NCBI GenBank assembly: GCA_951799425.1
Contig: OX637403.1
Coordinates: 26,166,311 to 26,230,310 of the forward strand
Direction: 5' to 3'
DNA length: 64,000 bases
DNA from: Ilex aquifolium
Lineage: Eukaryota > Streptophyta > Magnoliopsida > Aquifoliales > Aquifoliaceae
Shown: piece by piece, positions 1 to 11,910 of the stretch
Position numbering within the stretch: position 1 is the stretch's first letter
Layout: each line of letters opens with the position of its first letter
Made by a program: the position numbers and the translations under genes
Notes under the pieces: generated by a model
Told to the model about the DNA's origin: nothing
The model's input: only the letters and a program-made list of their open reading frames with translations
Databases searched by the model: none

Positions 1-366
1 GGAAGTAACTCAGTCAGCAAGTGAGGCAGGAGAGGAGAGTGCTGAGACCCGGATAGAAGCAGAGAGTGCCTAAGAACAAAGCGCTATCGTTTCACTTTAA
101 ATGGATGAAACGTTGCCGTTTCATTTAACAGCATAGTGTGCTGTTTTTTGCTAACAGCAGACGAGCCGGACCCGCTTAAATGGGGTCCATCTGATCTCTC
201 AAAGTAATTTCTCTCTCTTCGGAGTCACCGGGCATTGGACCTTGGGCCAAATCCCTACCATTAGGTTACTTCACTGTCATTTTTTTTTCAGTAACTTATA
301 TACTGCTCTTCTTATACTGCTATTACTGTAAGGATTTCAAGTTGTGTGCTCTTAAAACCTGCTACT

Positions 367-3034
367 TTATACATGAACACTTGTATTTTGCAGAAGAGGG
401 ACTCTGTCAGAGGATTCATCAAAACTACATATTTCATGGTCTTTGACATCTTTCTCTTCTTTAGCTTTTCCCCACATCACAGCGTAGAACCCAACTGCTA
501 TTATGGCTGCTCCAATCACACTGCAACAAAAAAAAACATACTTGTCATTCAGTTTAAAATCGATTTTAGTTTACTTTCAAACACATAATCCTATTGAGCA
601 ATATTATTTGAACTTAAAATATTTATTTTTTTTATTTATTTAATTAATTATTATCATTGATTAAACTGTGAGCCCTAATATTTATTGTGATTCACTGTCA
701 ATTCAACAATTATGATTAATTAGGTAAATATTTTAAGTATAAATAACATTTTTCAAGGCTTTTTAGCATGTGTTAAGCGTCGGCAAGTGGTTAATGATCC
801 ATTAACAGTTAGCTTGACAACAACCGGTCATGGGCAGGCTTGTGGACTGGTTGATAGCCCAACATGTTGGGACCACAGGGCCCTTTTTGGCCATGTCAGG
901 TGGGCCCATGACCCGGACTACTGACACAACATTGACAAATGTAAGAAATAGACAAAAATGAAAATGAAAAATGTCCATTAAGGTAGGACCGATAGGTAGG
1001 TCGTTAAAAGCCTATTAAGACTGGCTTGATGGGCCTGATAGGGAAACTGTGGATCGCCATTGGTTGAGCAGAACGAGTAGGCCCGGCCTTGTTCGTTGGT
1101 GACCCTTAGCATTAATAGCATATGTTCATATGAGAGTTTCTCAACTTAGCACTAGATTTTAAGGTTACCTAATGCCACCGTTTTCGATGTTGAACTTTAA
1201 AATTGTGAGATATATCATCGTTGTCGCTTGTAATAATGTGTGACCAAAAAAAACTGTGTAAGACTTAAAGTTAGAGAGTACACTATGGCATCAAAAAAAA
1301 AAAAATATTCGGTACCATATTTCCATATGCTACATTTGTGGTAAAAAATACATTTTTTTCAAAATTTTTGTTTGTTGCAATGTTTTTATCACTATTGTGG
1401 TACCCAAGAATTTGGTAAAAAATAGGTACCACAACAGTGGTAAAAACATCCACAAACGTGATAAAACACTCACAAAAGTGATAATTTTTTAGTTACCACA
1501 AATATGATAAAAACACCTATAATAGTAGGAAAAATACCCACAAAAATTGTAAATCACCCACAAAATTAATAAATTTTTTAGTTATAAAATAACCCACAAA
1601 AATTATAAAAAACACTTTTTAAGATAGTAAATTTTGGAGTTATGATACCGACTATTTTTTGTCGGTACCGTATCGTAATCAAATCCTAGAGTTAGAGAGT
1701 AGCTCACCTTCCAATGTAGAGAGCATCCCCAAGAAAAGTAATTCCCATGACAGCTGCAATGAACATGTCAAGTGGCTTAAACATTGCAACAAACACAGGC
1801 CCCTTCTTTCTCAAAGCCCACGCTTGAACAACATTTCGAAGTGAAAGAGCAAGAATTGCCTAGAGATCAAAGCACCACATCAACGAGACATTGTTAGCAG
1901 AACAAGGAATAGAACCACAAATCTCAGTATGGTCAGGCAGGAAATTATGAGTTTTTTTTTTTTTTAAAACGAGGAACCAACATTTAGACCAGCCCCTGAA
2001 CAGGAAACATAATATATATCGTCTTCTTCATAAACACAGATTTTCAGATAAGTACACTAAAAAATGATGACATATTCTCGATTAACGTATCCATTAACTA
2101 GTAGTTCACAGTACATTAAGATACATTTACCAATAACGATTGAATTCAGTGTATCTTGAGAACAAATACATTGAGATAAAACATTTGGATAGACATCTCT
2201 TCGATTAACTATGCAATTAACAAATGAACATATGCAAACCATCAAAACACATACAAATGAATAACAGATACATAAACACACTAAAATTTTATAACATAAG
2301 TTACATATCCATCATTAGCAAAACTAAAAATTGAATATGAAAGATAATCACGCTCACAAACATTCATGATTACACACACCAAAAAATACATTAACAAACA
2401 CACCAGGTATACAATTAATATATGTTTATGTAGAAACATAACATATTATATACGACGAACAATTTACATGATCATTCAGGTACATTATATGAATATGTGC
2501 ATTCACAAGATAGGTACATCAGTATTTAATTGAGAAGAAGGTACACATACGTCATTACAGGTACACAAGTACCTAAAATTAAACACAATTCAAAATTACG
2601 TAAATCATTACAAATATGTATCTAAATTTACCAACGAATATGTAAAACTTAACTGCTGCAATCTAATTTACGTACCTACCAAATCAACGCTTAAGATAAA
2701 CGATTGATATGTTTCAAATTACTTGGTTTACGAATTCAAAACTCAAAACTGAAAGACAACGCTACAAAATCCTCAATAACAAACGCAAAAAAAAAAATAA
2801 TAATAATAATTGTATTTCAAGCTGAAATTATGTGATGAGAGCAAAATGGATAATGAAAACACACTAACTGCCCAACCTCTATACATTCGCACCCACATAG
2901 AGACCGCATGTAATTTTTTTAAAAACACGGAGAACTTTTTTATATATTAAAAATCCAGTGAGACTAAAATTAGTTTACACGGACTCTAGCTTAATTAACT
3001 AACTTATAAATGAGGCTATATTAATATTTAATAA

Positions 3035-3084
<50 letters not shown>

Positions 3085-6000
3085 TTGCATTCATTTGAAA
3101 TATATATTTTATTTTTTGATTCGAGATTAAGAAATACAAATTAAGTTGCGACATTTCTATTTTTTTTCGTATATCATTGTCAATAAATAATGTAGGTAAG
3201 TCATTTATAGATTTCTAATTATGGGTCTTATTTACTGGGCTTAAAATTTTTTAATTGGATTCTATTCTTATATGACTTTTTTGTTATACCTAAACATATT
3301 ATGAATGTAAAACTTTAATATGGACTATTAATATATACAAAAATTTGGAACCTTCCATATGGGATGAGGCCTAAAGCTCGGACTTTAGCAGCCTAGTGGT
3401 TGGACTAGCCTTGTGCATGGGGTCACTTATGGGTTATTTTTGTACGCTTACCGAGTAAAAAATTGTCACCAACTCAAGATTAGGTCTTAGTTTCCAAGCA
3501 TTTGGATCCCTTTCTGCAACTAGAGCAACTATGGCTGATTGCAGAGTCTCAAAAAAGGTGGAAATGAGTGTTACCATAAGCTCTGCAGGATAGTCCTTCA
3601 TAATCCCTGCCTGAACATGAGAGGAACATTCATTTTTGAATAATTGTTCGATTTTCTTTAAACAAGAATGGTTGCAGAGAGAAAATTTCAAGATTTGTCT
3701 ACCTTCACAATGAACAAGAGTGCGAGAAAGAAGGTTCCAACGGCACATAGAATGCCACCAAAGATCCAATTCCATTGCGGCATCAAAAAAAGCTCGTATA
3801 CTAGTTTAGAGGCTGATTGAGAAAATAAGATTGAAGGGCCTTTGTAAAGAGTCACAATGAGTGCCCCTGTGATCGATATTATTGTGCCAATCGACTTTGC
3901 TTGGCTGCTCGGAACCTTCAATTCTAGCTTTTCCATCCTAAATCAACAATACCCAATTATGTTTGTTACTAATAGATATTCTTAAACTTTAAGATGTTCA
4001 TGCATTCAGATCAATTGTTGCATGGGTTCTTTACTATGTGCGATTTGGAGTAAAAACTCTAAATAGTTCTCGAATGGGGGACGAGGTATAAACCCGCACG
4101 GAGTTTGTGCCTTCTAATCAATTAAATTTCAACTGTAACCGACACAAATCATTTGAACATAACTGTATGCATCCGAGCTTGACGTTCTAATCATAAGTCT
4201 AAAGAATGTGTGACTTAACAAATATAATTTCCATAAGACAATACAGATTTAGGGTTGAGGATAATTATGTTTTTTTGACTTGTAAAATGTCCATGACAAT
4301 GTTGGAACAGCATTGCCCCGGTGACTAAAACAGAACATTGGTAAGCGTTGTAAGGTATTGTCTACTACTTGTACAGTTGTGTACGTATCCCTCTAAATGG
4401 GCATGATGAAAAGTAAAAATAATAAAAAATTAATTAAAAATAAAAAAAATATTTTCATATATTTAGTTAGCTTGAAAAACTTGTGAGAAAGTTTAAAAAA
4501 AAATTACATTCTATTGTTTGAAATAAAGGAAAGTTATAAGAAAAATTTTCTAATTGTCTAAATTATCTTTAATTATATTAAATTGGTCTAAAAAAGAAAA
4601 ATATATATTATAATTAAAAGTTAAAAAAGTGGCTCCTAATCTAATTCTATGACAAACATCAGCATGAAGATCTCTAGGCCAAATTATATGGTTAAACAAA
4701 TTCATACCAAGTTTTTTCTAAAATTAATAAAAAAATATTTTAAGAAAAATAAGAATAAAATTAGAAGTTAGTTATATGTCACAATTTTCTTATATTTTCT
4801 TATATTTTTTATAAGGAAAAAAAAAAGTTGATTAATTGTGAAAAAACTAAACCTGAAAGAAAATTATTTTTCCATCGTTTTCCATTTCATACTAACCAAA
4901 CACATGAAAATTTTAAAAATTTTCTATTTCTTGTATTTTTTATCATTATCCTGCTAAATAAACGGACCTTACTAACTTTTTTTTTTTAGAATTGGTATAT
5001 GGTCAATAATTGAATATAACATACTGAGCCCACCCCCCACCCCCCCCCCCCCCCCTCAAAAAAAAAAAAGGAGCATATAATACTTATTTTTGGGATATGA
5101 CTGTGGTGGTGGACCTAAGAACAATTATTAGCTTTGAAAATTGGTTAGTAGAGGTCTCTTTCATTCAATTCCTCTCATTGTCCCAAATTGAATAAACAAT
5201 GAACAAGTCAAATGGGGAAAGGGAACAAATGTTATATAAACATACCAATCTTTTTCACTGGAAAAAAAAATCAACAAAAATCTTTCAGGATATCTTACTG
5301 GGGAAAATGATTGATTGAACATAGGAGGAAAATAATTTTGTGCTGTTGCCCCTCCAACTTTTTCCTCCAATCCTCGTGGCCTAGTTTCGGATATAATTTA
5401 TTGATCTAATTTACTGTATTATTAGATTAGTTATGAGCATAATTAGAGTTAGTAAATTATGTTAATAAACTGATCTGAATACCCCTGATCGTTGAACCAA
5501 ATTTGATCATGCATGGGACAAATAGTTCTACTGGATAGAATAGGCTAAAACCTAGAAGTGTCATTTTATGAGCAGTTATAAGGGTTTTTTTTTTTTTTTT
5601 TTTAAAAAAACAGCTATAAGTGAACCCTTGTAATGGTAAGCACGTATGCCCATACTCAAGTGTACTCATTTTTGGTTTTTTATTTGTGTTTGATAAAGCA
5701 GTTTTATTTGTAACGTAGTCATTCAAAAGAACGTGTATTAATTAAACTAAAATTTTATGTTATCAGATAGACTTAAACATATATGGATTTACATCTCAAC
5801 CTTTGTTCGACAACAGAATCAACGATCATGAAGGTACCATTGGTCCAGTGGGAGAGAGTATTAACTTGAAAGGAGGATTGCATGCATACCTTGTGATAAT
5901 TGCAAGTATGAAGGTAAATGCTGGGGTGAGATCTGTCATGACTGAGGACAGAGTTGGAGAGCTGTATCCAATCCCAACATATATACAAATCTGCACAGTA

Positions 6001-9000
6001 CAACTTATCCCCCAAAGAGCACCACCATAACATAAAAACAAGTAATTAAGTATTACAATCATGTCAAATTCAGGGTGGAACTAGCAGGATAAAAAGTTAC
6101 TATTCAAACAGTAAGACATTAGAAAACTCAAGGGGTGAAGTTTAGTACTAGCAGTATTAAACCAGATACGCAAACTTAACACAAAATCATTATGGATAGA
6201 CTTTAAATGTGTCGGATTATTTTAACACAAAATCATTGTGGTTGATAAATGGATTAAAGGTTGATCAATATAAATGTGTCGGATTATTTTGTTTTTGGGT
6301 TAGATGTATTAGAGTATAAGTTGAACAAATTTCAATACGACCAAACTTAAAGGCACAACATGTCGTGACACCCATTGCATGCTCTAGCCAAATCTCACTA
6401 AACAACAACATAGATGGTTCCCTTCTATTACGTGCACGATTTTGAGAGATTTAGAAAATAAAAGAAAAGTAGAATAGGGGAGAAACAGACTGTTACGTGC
6501 ACGATTTTGAGTGATTTGTAAAACAAAGAAAAAATAGAATTGAGGAAAAAAACCCGCTTCAAATGGGGGGTGAAAACCTCCAATGGTTCAATTCAAGAAG
6601 AACCTATCTCCAAAACTTCACAAGAAAGTTTAATATAATATTCATCATATTCATCTCATTGATAGGAAGATCTTTAAATATAAGATAATAAAACTACGTT
6701 AATAACTAATTTGACTCATGACTCCACTATCTTAGTAACCACCTAGAAAATTACTCACAAAATACTCTACCACTAACTCTCTTACTAAAATAGCTTCCTA
6801 ATAACTACATCCAGGGGCGGAGCCAAGATTTTGCCTCAGTGGGGGCAACCTAAATTCTTAAATTTCAAAATATAATTATAATTTTGAAATTTAAGAATTT
6901 AGGTTGCCCCCATTGAAATTTAAAAACTTTGTAACTTTTTTTTTTATTTCTTTTTTCAAATCAAAAAAAAAAAGTATAATTGTAACATTGTTTTCATCAA
7001 AATATGTATTCTTGATAAACTGTTTATAAGCATAGTTACATCAAAAGAATGTCATTTAGAGACGCAACTCATGTATATGAGTGATGTACAAAAAAAGGCA
7101 ACAAAAAAGTTTCACATCAAAAGTATTTTTAGTATTCAAGATTCTGTACAAAAGGAGCTCTCAACTCTCGAACATCCAATAATGGACTACAAATAATCAA
7201 AATATAATCCATAAATCCAAAATATAATCCAAACTAGAATTTCAAGAAATCAATTAAAGCAATTTAATCGTAGGGAAGAAAAATTGCAATAACCAAGAAT
7301 TTCAGATAGTAAATATGAACTGGAGACTTCAACAAAAATTCAAAATAGTTGAGTGGTGACCCAAGACAAAACAAAGAAAACCTACATAAGTCCATAAATA
7401 ATACACCAAACAACCATCAATTCTACATGAACTAAACTAATTTTTTAATATAAAAAATCTGATTTTAGATTAGTGCTAATACTATTACAAAAAAATTTGG
7501 TTAATGGATTTCCTCTCTCCTTGACTTCAACATAATCTTCTAGGGTTTCTTCAAATTTGATTTGCACAACGATTGAATCCACAAAGAAAATGGGTTGATT
7601 CGTTGGCTGATTTACATCTCTTTAGCTGATTAGTTAATGAATACACCAAAAAAACTAACAAAGAAATTTAAATAAAAGAAAGAAGAGGGCTGGTCTGGAA
7701 GTTGGACTGACTACGAAGAAGACGAAGATGACTTACTGGAAAAAAAAAAAAGCACGTGATGAAAAATGAGGAGGAGCAGGAGCTAGAGCTGCCAAAATTG
7801 ACTTTTAATAGTTTAAAAATTATATTAATATACCCTATACTTTACGAAAATTTCAGTGGGGGCAAGTTTAAAAAATTCTTGAAATTTTTAGAATTACACT
7901 TGAATCCCAAAATTTTTTAAAATTTCAGTGGGGGCAACTGCCCCCATACTAAATCCGCCCCTGACTGCATCAAACACTACATAAAAATATATTAAAAATG
8001 TGCACATAACATTCCATTCTCCTTTTTAACAAACTTTGCCCTCAAAGTTTGATTTGTCATGTACACTGGGAGGCGGTCAATCCACTTCCTTGTCTTTGTA
8101 ACAATCAATGAGATATTTGGCTTCATAGACTCCAAAAATACCCACGAAAATGATCCAAAAAACTGGATTTATATGAGCAGTGTGAAGATGCTCCATCAAT
8201 TGCTCGTCCTGGTAATAGGCAAGGCCATACACAATTCCTAGGCATACCTTGCAGTCTGTTGGTTGCAAGTTTGAGTCCATCAACTTCCAAAATTTAGCTT
8301 TTTGTGTTATGCCTTGAAGAAGATGAACTTCTAGATAGCTACACCAAAGGCAATGTGAACCTTTGATTTTCTGCAGCTAACCTTTAGCTTTGTCCCAGTG
8401 GAAGACTTCTTCAGCGGTGTGCGAGTGGTGTGCGTGTGTGGCCTCCGGGCCCCGGTCGTGGGTCCCGGTCCTCCAAAACCAATGGGTGCGTCAATGTTCA
8501 CCGGGCGGGACTGGGGCTATCCCACATCGGGTAGCCTTGGGGTTGTGTGTGTGTGTATAAGTCTTCACCAGGTTGCCTCTTTTAAGAGGTGATTTGGTGT
8601 TGACTCTCGTTTCACTATCAAAAAAAAAAACTTCTCATCAGCAGAGCATCTTATTTTATTATTACCTGATGGATGATCAATTGATGTATTTTGCTTGGCT
8701 TGACAAATCAATGTAGCCGTGGGACCTTCCTTGAAATTGTGCTAGTTAGAGGGTTAGTTGATCCATCAGAAACACAAGATGGGTGGCCATTATTTTTATC
8801 TCCTTCATTGTGGTGGGTCGACCCTTCGTCTTCCTCATGATAATGACCTCGGTTGGCCATTAACTGATTAAAGCGACAATTAATAGCAAGAAATAATTCG
8901 TGTATCTTTTTCATTATCCTCTCTTGCCCGATAATTAATGAGTGAACTTTCGCTTCAAGTCGATCAACTCGATTCTCCATGCCTGACTCTGATACCAATT

Positions 9001-10326
9001 GTTACATGCACGATTTTGAGTGATTTGTAAAACAAAGAAAAAAAAAGAATTGAGTAAGAAAACCCGCTTCAAAAGAGGGGTGAAAACCTTCAATAGTTCA
9101 ATTCGAGAAGAATTTATCTCCAAAACTTCACAATAAAATTTAATATAATATTCATCATATTTATTTCATTGATAGGAAGATTTTTAAATACATGATAATA
9201 AAACTACGTTAATAACTAATTTGATCAATGACTCCACTATCTTAGTAACCACCTAGAAAATTACTCACAAAATATTCTACCACTAACCCCCTTACTAAAA
9301 TAACTCCCTAATAACTACCTCAAACACTACATAAAAATATATTAAAAATTTGCACATAATAGAGACCCGTTTCAAGGAGGGTGAAAAACTTCCGTTGGTT
9401 CATTTCGAGGGGAACCTAACCTCCTAAACCTTTCTAAAGAAAGTTTATCACAATTATCATATATCTTTTCCATTCATCTAACGTTTTTAAATACAAAGAA
9501 ATAACACCGAAAAGATAGTTATTAAATCCATCGACCTCACTACTTAGATAACTAATATTAACTTATAAAAATATAAAAAATACACACGTAACACATCCAT
9601 CGTCCACGCTTAAAAATGCTGGAAAAAAATAAATAAATGGTTAATAACATTTTTGGTCCCTAAAGTATGTATTTTTTGTCAGTTTAATTCTCATTATATC
9701 AATTTTATGAATTTGGTCCCTACATAGACGGATCCTTAAGTTTTTGACATAATGATCACGTGTTAGACACGTGATACCGTTTAAAATAATGACACGTGGT
9801 CACTTTCGTCAAAAAACTTGACAGGTTGTCTAATTAAGGACCAAAATTACACGAATTGTTTACTTTAAAGACAAAATTGACAAAATTGATATAATGAGGA
9901 ATAAACTTACAAAAAAATGGATCAAAATTGCTATTAATCCAAAAATAAACAAGCATTTGACAAATGTTGAGGTACCTGAGAAGGCCAAGAAGAAAGATTC
10001 TGCAAACAATGGAGAAGGTTAGTTGAGGGCATGGCCTGACTCTGGATATGCATAAGAAGAAAAAAAATATATGAAAATTCATAGATTTTGTGGTGTAAGT
10101 TTTTAGTATGAATTATAGAGAGATTGTGATGGAGATAATGAAAATGAACAGACCTGTGAAAAACGAAGGTAGAAGGTAGGAGGAAGAGCAAGGCCGTGGC
10201 GTATGAGTACACAACGAAGACGAACTCGCTCATTCCTTGATTCGTGGCTGCTTTTGCTAACGTGTTTAAGCCCACATCAGCACACTCTATCGCCACCAAT
10301 ATTGCTATTATCCATGAATTCCCCAT
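367..10326 (-). CDS. WAT1-related protein (UMAMIT / nodulin MtN21 family, EamA transporter)
   Basis: Seven coding exons on the minus strand: 10326-10154, 10041-9976, 6003-5890, 3937-3703, 3610-3452, 1859-1708 and 520-367. They sum to 1053 nt (350 aa), the usual length for this family. All junctions are GT-AG and in frame. The N-terminus begins MGNSWIIAILVAIEC. The middle has GYSSPTLSSVMTDLTPAFTF, the hallmark of the first EamA repeat, and the second repeat has AERDPNAWKLRPNLEL, then GPVFVAMFKPLDM and FLGDALYIG before the final GFYAVMWGK. Family members are about ten-helix membrane carriers of amino acids or auxin; the substrate here is not inferable. Closest remembered relatives are the At3g28050/At5g40240 group. 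The start is the ATG just after a CT-rich leader; an upstream in-frame ATG inside the CT repeat is less likely. Introns 2 (4 kb) and 3 (2 kb) carry the transposons, and none interrupts an exon. Confidence 0.88.
1290..1670. repeat. Interspersed repeat, copy 1, in the last intron of the WAT1 gene
   Basis: AT-rich sequence built from short reiterated units of the type cacaaaagtgataa and tttttatcactattgtgg, bounded by ggtacc-containing ends. A related copy in the same orientation lies near 63417-63770 and shares tttttatcactattgtgg and a ttttttagttataaa-type segment. It is probably a non-autonomous transposon, but the ends are not sharp enough to assign a superfamily. Confidence 0.55.
3038..3081. 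repeat. (AT)n microsatellite
   Basis: About 22 uninterrupted AT dinucleotides in the intron between WAT1 exons 6 and 5. No coding or structural role is visible. Confidence 0.95.
6426..6490 (-). repeat. Older LTR copy, left part (split by a younger insertion)
   Basis: The sequence tacgtgcacgattttgag and what follows match the start of the LTR at 6491, but diverged. The homology stops exactly where the younger element begins and resumes at 9362, so the two pieces are one older LTR, probably a solo LTR, interrupted by a younger relative. Confidence 0.6.
6812..7963. mobile_element. Non-autonomous hAT-type DNA transposon (1152 bp)
   Basis: The terminal inverted repeat CAGGGGCGGA starts at 6812 and its complement TCCGCCCCTG ends at 7963. 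Flanks ACTACATC (6804-6811) and ACTGCATC (7964-7971) form an 8-bp target duplication with one mismatch, as expected for hAT. The other LTR of the host element carries the uninterrupted empty site, which proves the insertion. No transposase frame is present. Subterminal gggggcaac motifs recur at both ends, and a large perfect hairpin lies at 6841-6911. Confidence 0.88.
6841..6911. repeat. Perfect hairpin inside the hAT element
   Basis: The arms 6841-6871 and 6881-6911 are perfect 31-bp reverse complements around a 9-nt AT spacer. The outer bases are ggggg/ccccc, so a transcript would fold strongly. Confidence 0.92.
8416..8630 (+). mobile_element. SINE-like retroposon inside the LTR element
   Basis: A GC-rich body of about 205 bp, unlike its AT-rich surroundings, ends in tttcactatc followed by eleven A's at 8620-8630. 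The sequence cttcttcagc (8406-8415) before it and cttctcatcagc (8631-8642) after it look like a target duplication with a 2-nt indel. No open frame of note. Pol III A and B boxes could not be assigned with confidence, so the SINE class is inferred from the tail, size and duplication. Confidence 0.55.
8708..8980 (-). CDS. Short gag-like frame of the small LTR element
   Basis: The reading frame starts MENRVDRLEAKVHSL five bases past the primer-binding site and runs about 90 residues to a stop at 8708. The first 50 residues are heptad-like (RVDRLEAKVHSLI) and predict a coiled coil; the rest is acidic and polar. The position right after the primer-binding site fits an amino-terminal gag remnant, but no capsid motif or zinc knuckle is visible. 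It may be untranslated. Confidence 0.4.
   Translation of the reverse strand: MENRVDRLEAKVHSLIIGQERIMKKIHELFLAINCRFNQLMANRGHYHEEDEGSTHHNEGDKNNGHPSCVSDGSTNPLTSTISRKVPRLH
8985..8997 (-). other. Primer-binding site of the small LTR element
   Basis: On the minus strand it reads TGGTATCAGAGTC, beginning two nucleotides after the end of the 5' LTR. The first eleven bases match the usual plant initiator-methionine tRNA primer-binding site. Confidence 0.85.
9000..9361 (-). repeat. 5' LTR of the small LTR element (362 bp)
   Basis: Paired with 6491-8011. The terminal dinucleotide at 9360-9361 has decayed (TG to TA in element sense), so the element is not very recent. Confidence 0.85.
9362..9593 (-). 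repeat. Older LTR copy, right part
   Basis: This continues the homology that breaks off at 6490 (cccgtttcaaggagggtg resembles cccgcttcaaatggggggtg of the younger LTR) and ends with acacgtaaca. It has many substitutions relative to the younger pair. No clean 5-bp duplication flanks the reconstructed older LTR. Confidence 0.55.
9639..9940. mobile_element. Mutator-like MITE in WAT1 intron 2
   Basis: The ends ggttaataacatttttggtc and the complement of ttgctattaatcc form an imperfect inverted repeat, and the body is the reiterated 'gg-accaaa / tttggtcc' type. A relative lies at 23995-24373. The element ends only 35 bp from the 5' splice site of WAT1 exon 2. Confidence 0.6.
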
Positions 10327-10329
10327 CCC

Positions 10330-10334
<5 letters not shown>

Positions 10335-10370
<36 letters not shown>
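10335..10370. repeat. (CT)n tract in the WAT1 leader
   Basis: About 18 CT repeats lie 9 bp upstream of the WAT1 start codon (GA repeats in the mRNA sense). Such tracts are frequent in plant 5' leaders and core promoters. Confidence 0.9.
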
Positions 10371-10376
<6 letters not shown>

Positions 10377-11700
10377 CTTGCAAATGCTGACAATGTTGAA
10401 GAAACCTCGGATATAAAAAAGAAAAAGAGAAAATTTCAGCCCCACCTTTCCTAGTTTACTATATTTTTAAGGACATCCCCTCTATTATCAAAAATATCAT
10501 TGACACCCTTTTTAGTTTATATTTAAACATCACTAACACCCCTTACCATTAAACTACCATTTCTAACAAAAAAAATTAATCTAAAATACCAAAAATGTCC
10601 CTACATAAACCTCAAGCAATTTTTCTACATAAAATTTTATTAAAATTCGAGCCGATTAAAATTTATTTTTCTACATATTAAAATTTGAACCAATTAAAAT
10701 TTGATTGAAGCTGAATAAATTTTATTTTTTTTTAACGTATTAAAATTCGAATCTATTAAAATTTATTTTTTACATATTAAAATTTGAGTTGATTTGAACT
10801 CTATCCGAATTGTTAGAGCCGATTAAAATTCACTTTCGAGTCGATCAAAATTTATATTTTTTTACTTATTAAAATTCGATTTATTAAAATTTGAGTCAAT
10901 TAAATTTTATATTTTTTTATGTATTAAAATTTGGGCTGATTAAAATTCAATACGAGTTGATTAAAATTTGATTTGAATCGATTAAAAATAATTTTTAATT
11001 GGCTCAAATGGAATTTTAATTAGCCCAAATTTTAATATGTAAAAAATATAATTTTTAATTAGCTCAATTTTTTACAACATATACCCCACACCAGGTAATG
11101 AATTCGGATCAGGGAGTTTTGAACTATTTCTTTGACGGGTTTTTTCCCACTTTGCACTCTGAAAGATTTTAATATTTTTATTTTGTATTTTCAAAATTAA
11201 ATTTTTCATATTGTACTTTTAATGTATCAAAAGTGTTGCAATGTGGCACTTCGATTAATTTTCTTTATTTTTCTGTCAAAAGTCAACACATTAACACTGA
11301 CGAAAAAATTAACAAAAAACTAATAAAAATGTCACATTGCGACACTTTGGATACATTAGGTGTGAAATATTAAAAAAATTAATTTTTAAGAATACAAAGT
11401 AAAAATCTTAAAATCTTTAAGGATAGAAAGTATAATTCATGCTTCTTTGACAAATCCATGACACCAACATGAATGTGACTTTGCATAACTCATCTCAGCC
11501 ATTTTTATTGAAACATACTAATTTTTGTCCTTTTTTTTACACATTTTTGACACGAATATATTGTATAATTGTTTAACTCATAAATATGTCTAGCTGTTTT
11601 GTTAAATGGGCCACATGGAGTACGTTACATCACTAACTATAGTAAGAGATTTTAATATGATTGATGAATCATGCTGTGCTCGGATAAATCCAATTTTAAC
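10371..11700. other. Upstream region of the WAT1 gene, no gene seen
   Basis: AT-rich DNA. 10610-11070 is a run of diverged short repeats of the type attaaaatt(t)ga(g/a)c. No frame with coding character. It presumably contains the WAT1 promoter, but no TATA box could be chosen with confidence. Confidence 0.5.
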
Positions 11701-11910
11701 AAAATTTCAACGTAAATGACATAAAGGCAACACGACATGACCACACTGTCACTCCCAGTACAACAAATACTAATCTGTATCTATTTTTTTTTGGGTTAAT
11801 TGCACTAAAATTTCAACATAAATAACTTAAAGACAACACGACATGATCACACTGTCACTCCCCAGTACAACAAATACTAATCTGTATCTATTTTTTGGGT
11901 TAATTGTACT
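11701..11910. repeat. 106-bp tandem duplication
   Basis: 11701-11806 and 11807-11910 are near-identical direct copies beginning aaaatttcaac and ending gggttaattgYact. The duplicated end includes the first 14 bases of the MITE that starts at 11897, so the duplication boundary falls inside the transposon end. Confidence 0.85.

Larger units (their letters stand above)
6491..8011 (-). repeat. 3' LTR of the small LTR element, interrupted by a hAT element
   Basis: Removing the hAT element (6812-7963) and one copy of its 8-bp duplication leaves an LTR of about 361 bp, closely matching the 362-bp partner at 9000-9361 across its length. Confidence 0.85.
6491..9361 (-). mobile_element. Small non-autonomous LTR retrotransposon, containing a hAT and a SINE insertion
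   Basis: Two LTRs at 9000-9361 (5' LTR in element sense) and 6491-8011 (3' LTR, enlarged by a hAT insertion) begin TGTTATGTGCAC or a one-base variant and end GTGCAYGTAACA. The primer-binding site, complementary to initiator Met-tRNA, lies two bases inside the 5' LTR at 8985-8997. A purine-rich tract (revcomp of 8012-8029) abuts the 3' LTR. Flanks are cagac (6486-6490) and gagac (9362-9366), a 5-bp target duplication with one mismatch. The internal region is about 1 kb and codes only a short gag-like frame, with no protease, integrase or reverse transcriptase, so the element needs help in trans. It sits in WAT1 intron 2 in the same orientation as the gene. Confidence 0.85.

Noticed and set aside
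9934-10383. A 149-codon minus-strand frame starting in the GA repeat
   Set aside because: It is WAT1 exon 1 with read-through into intron 1. Family alignment places the start at 10326 and the splice donor after 10154.
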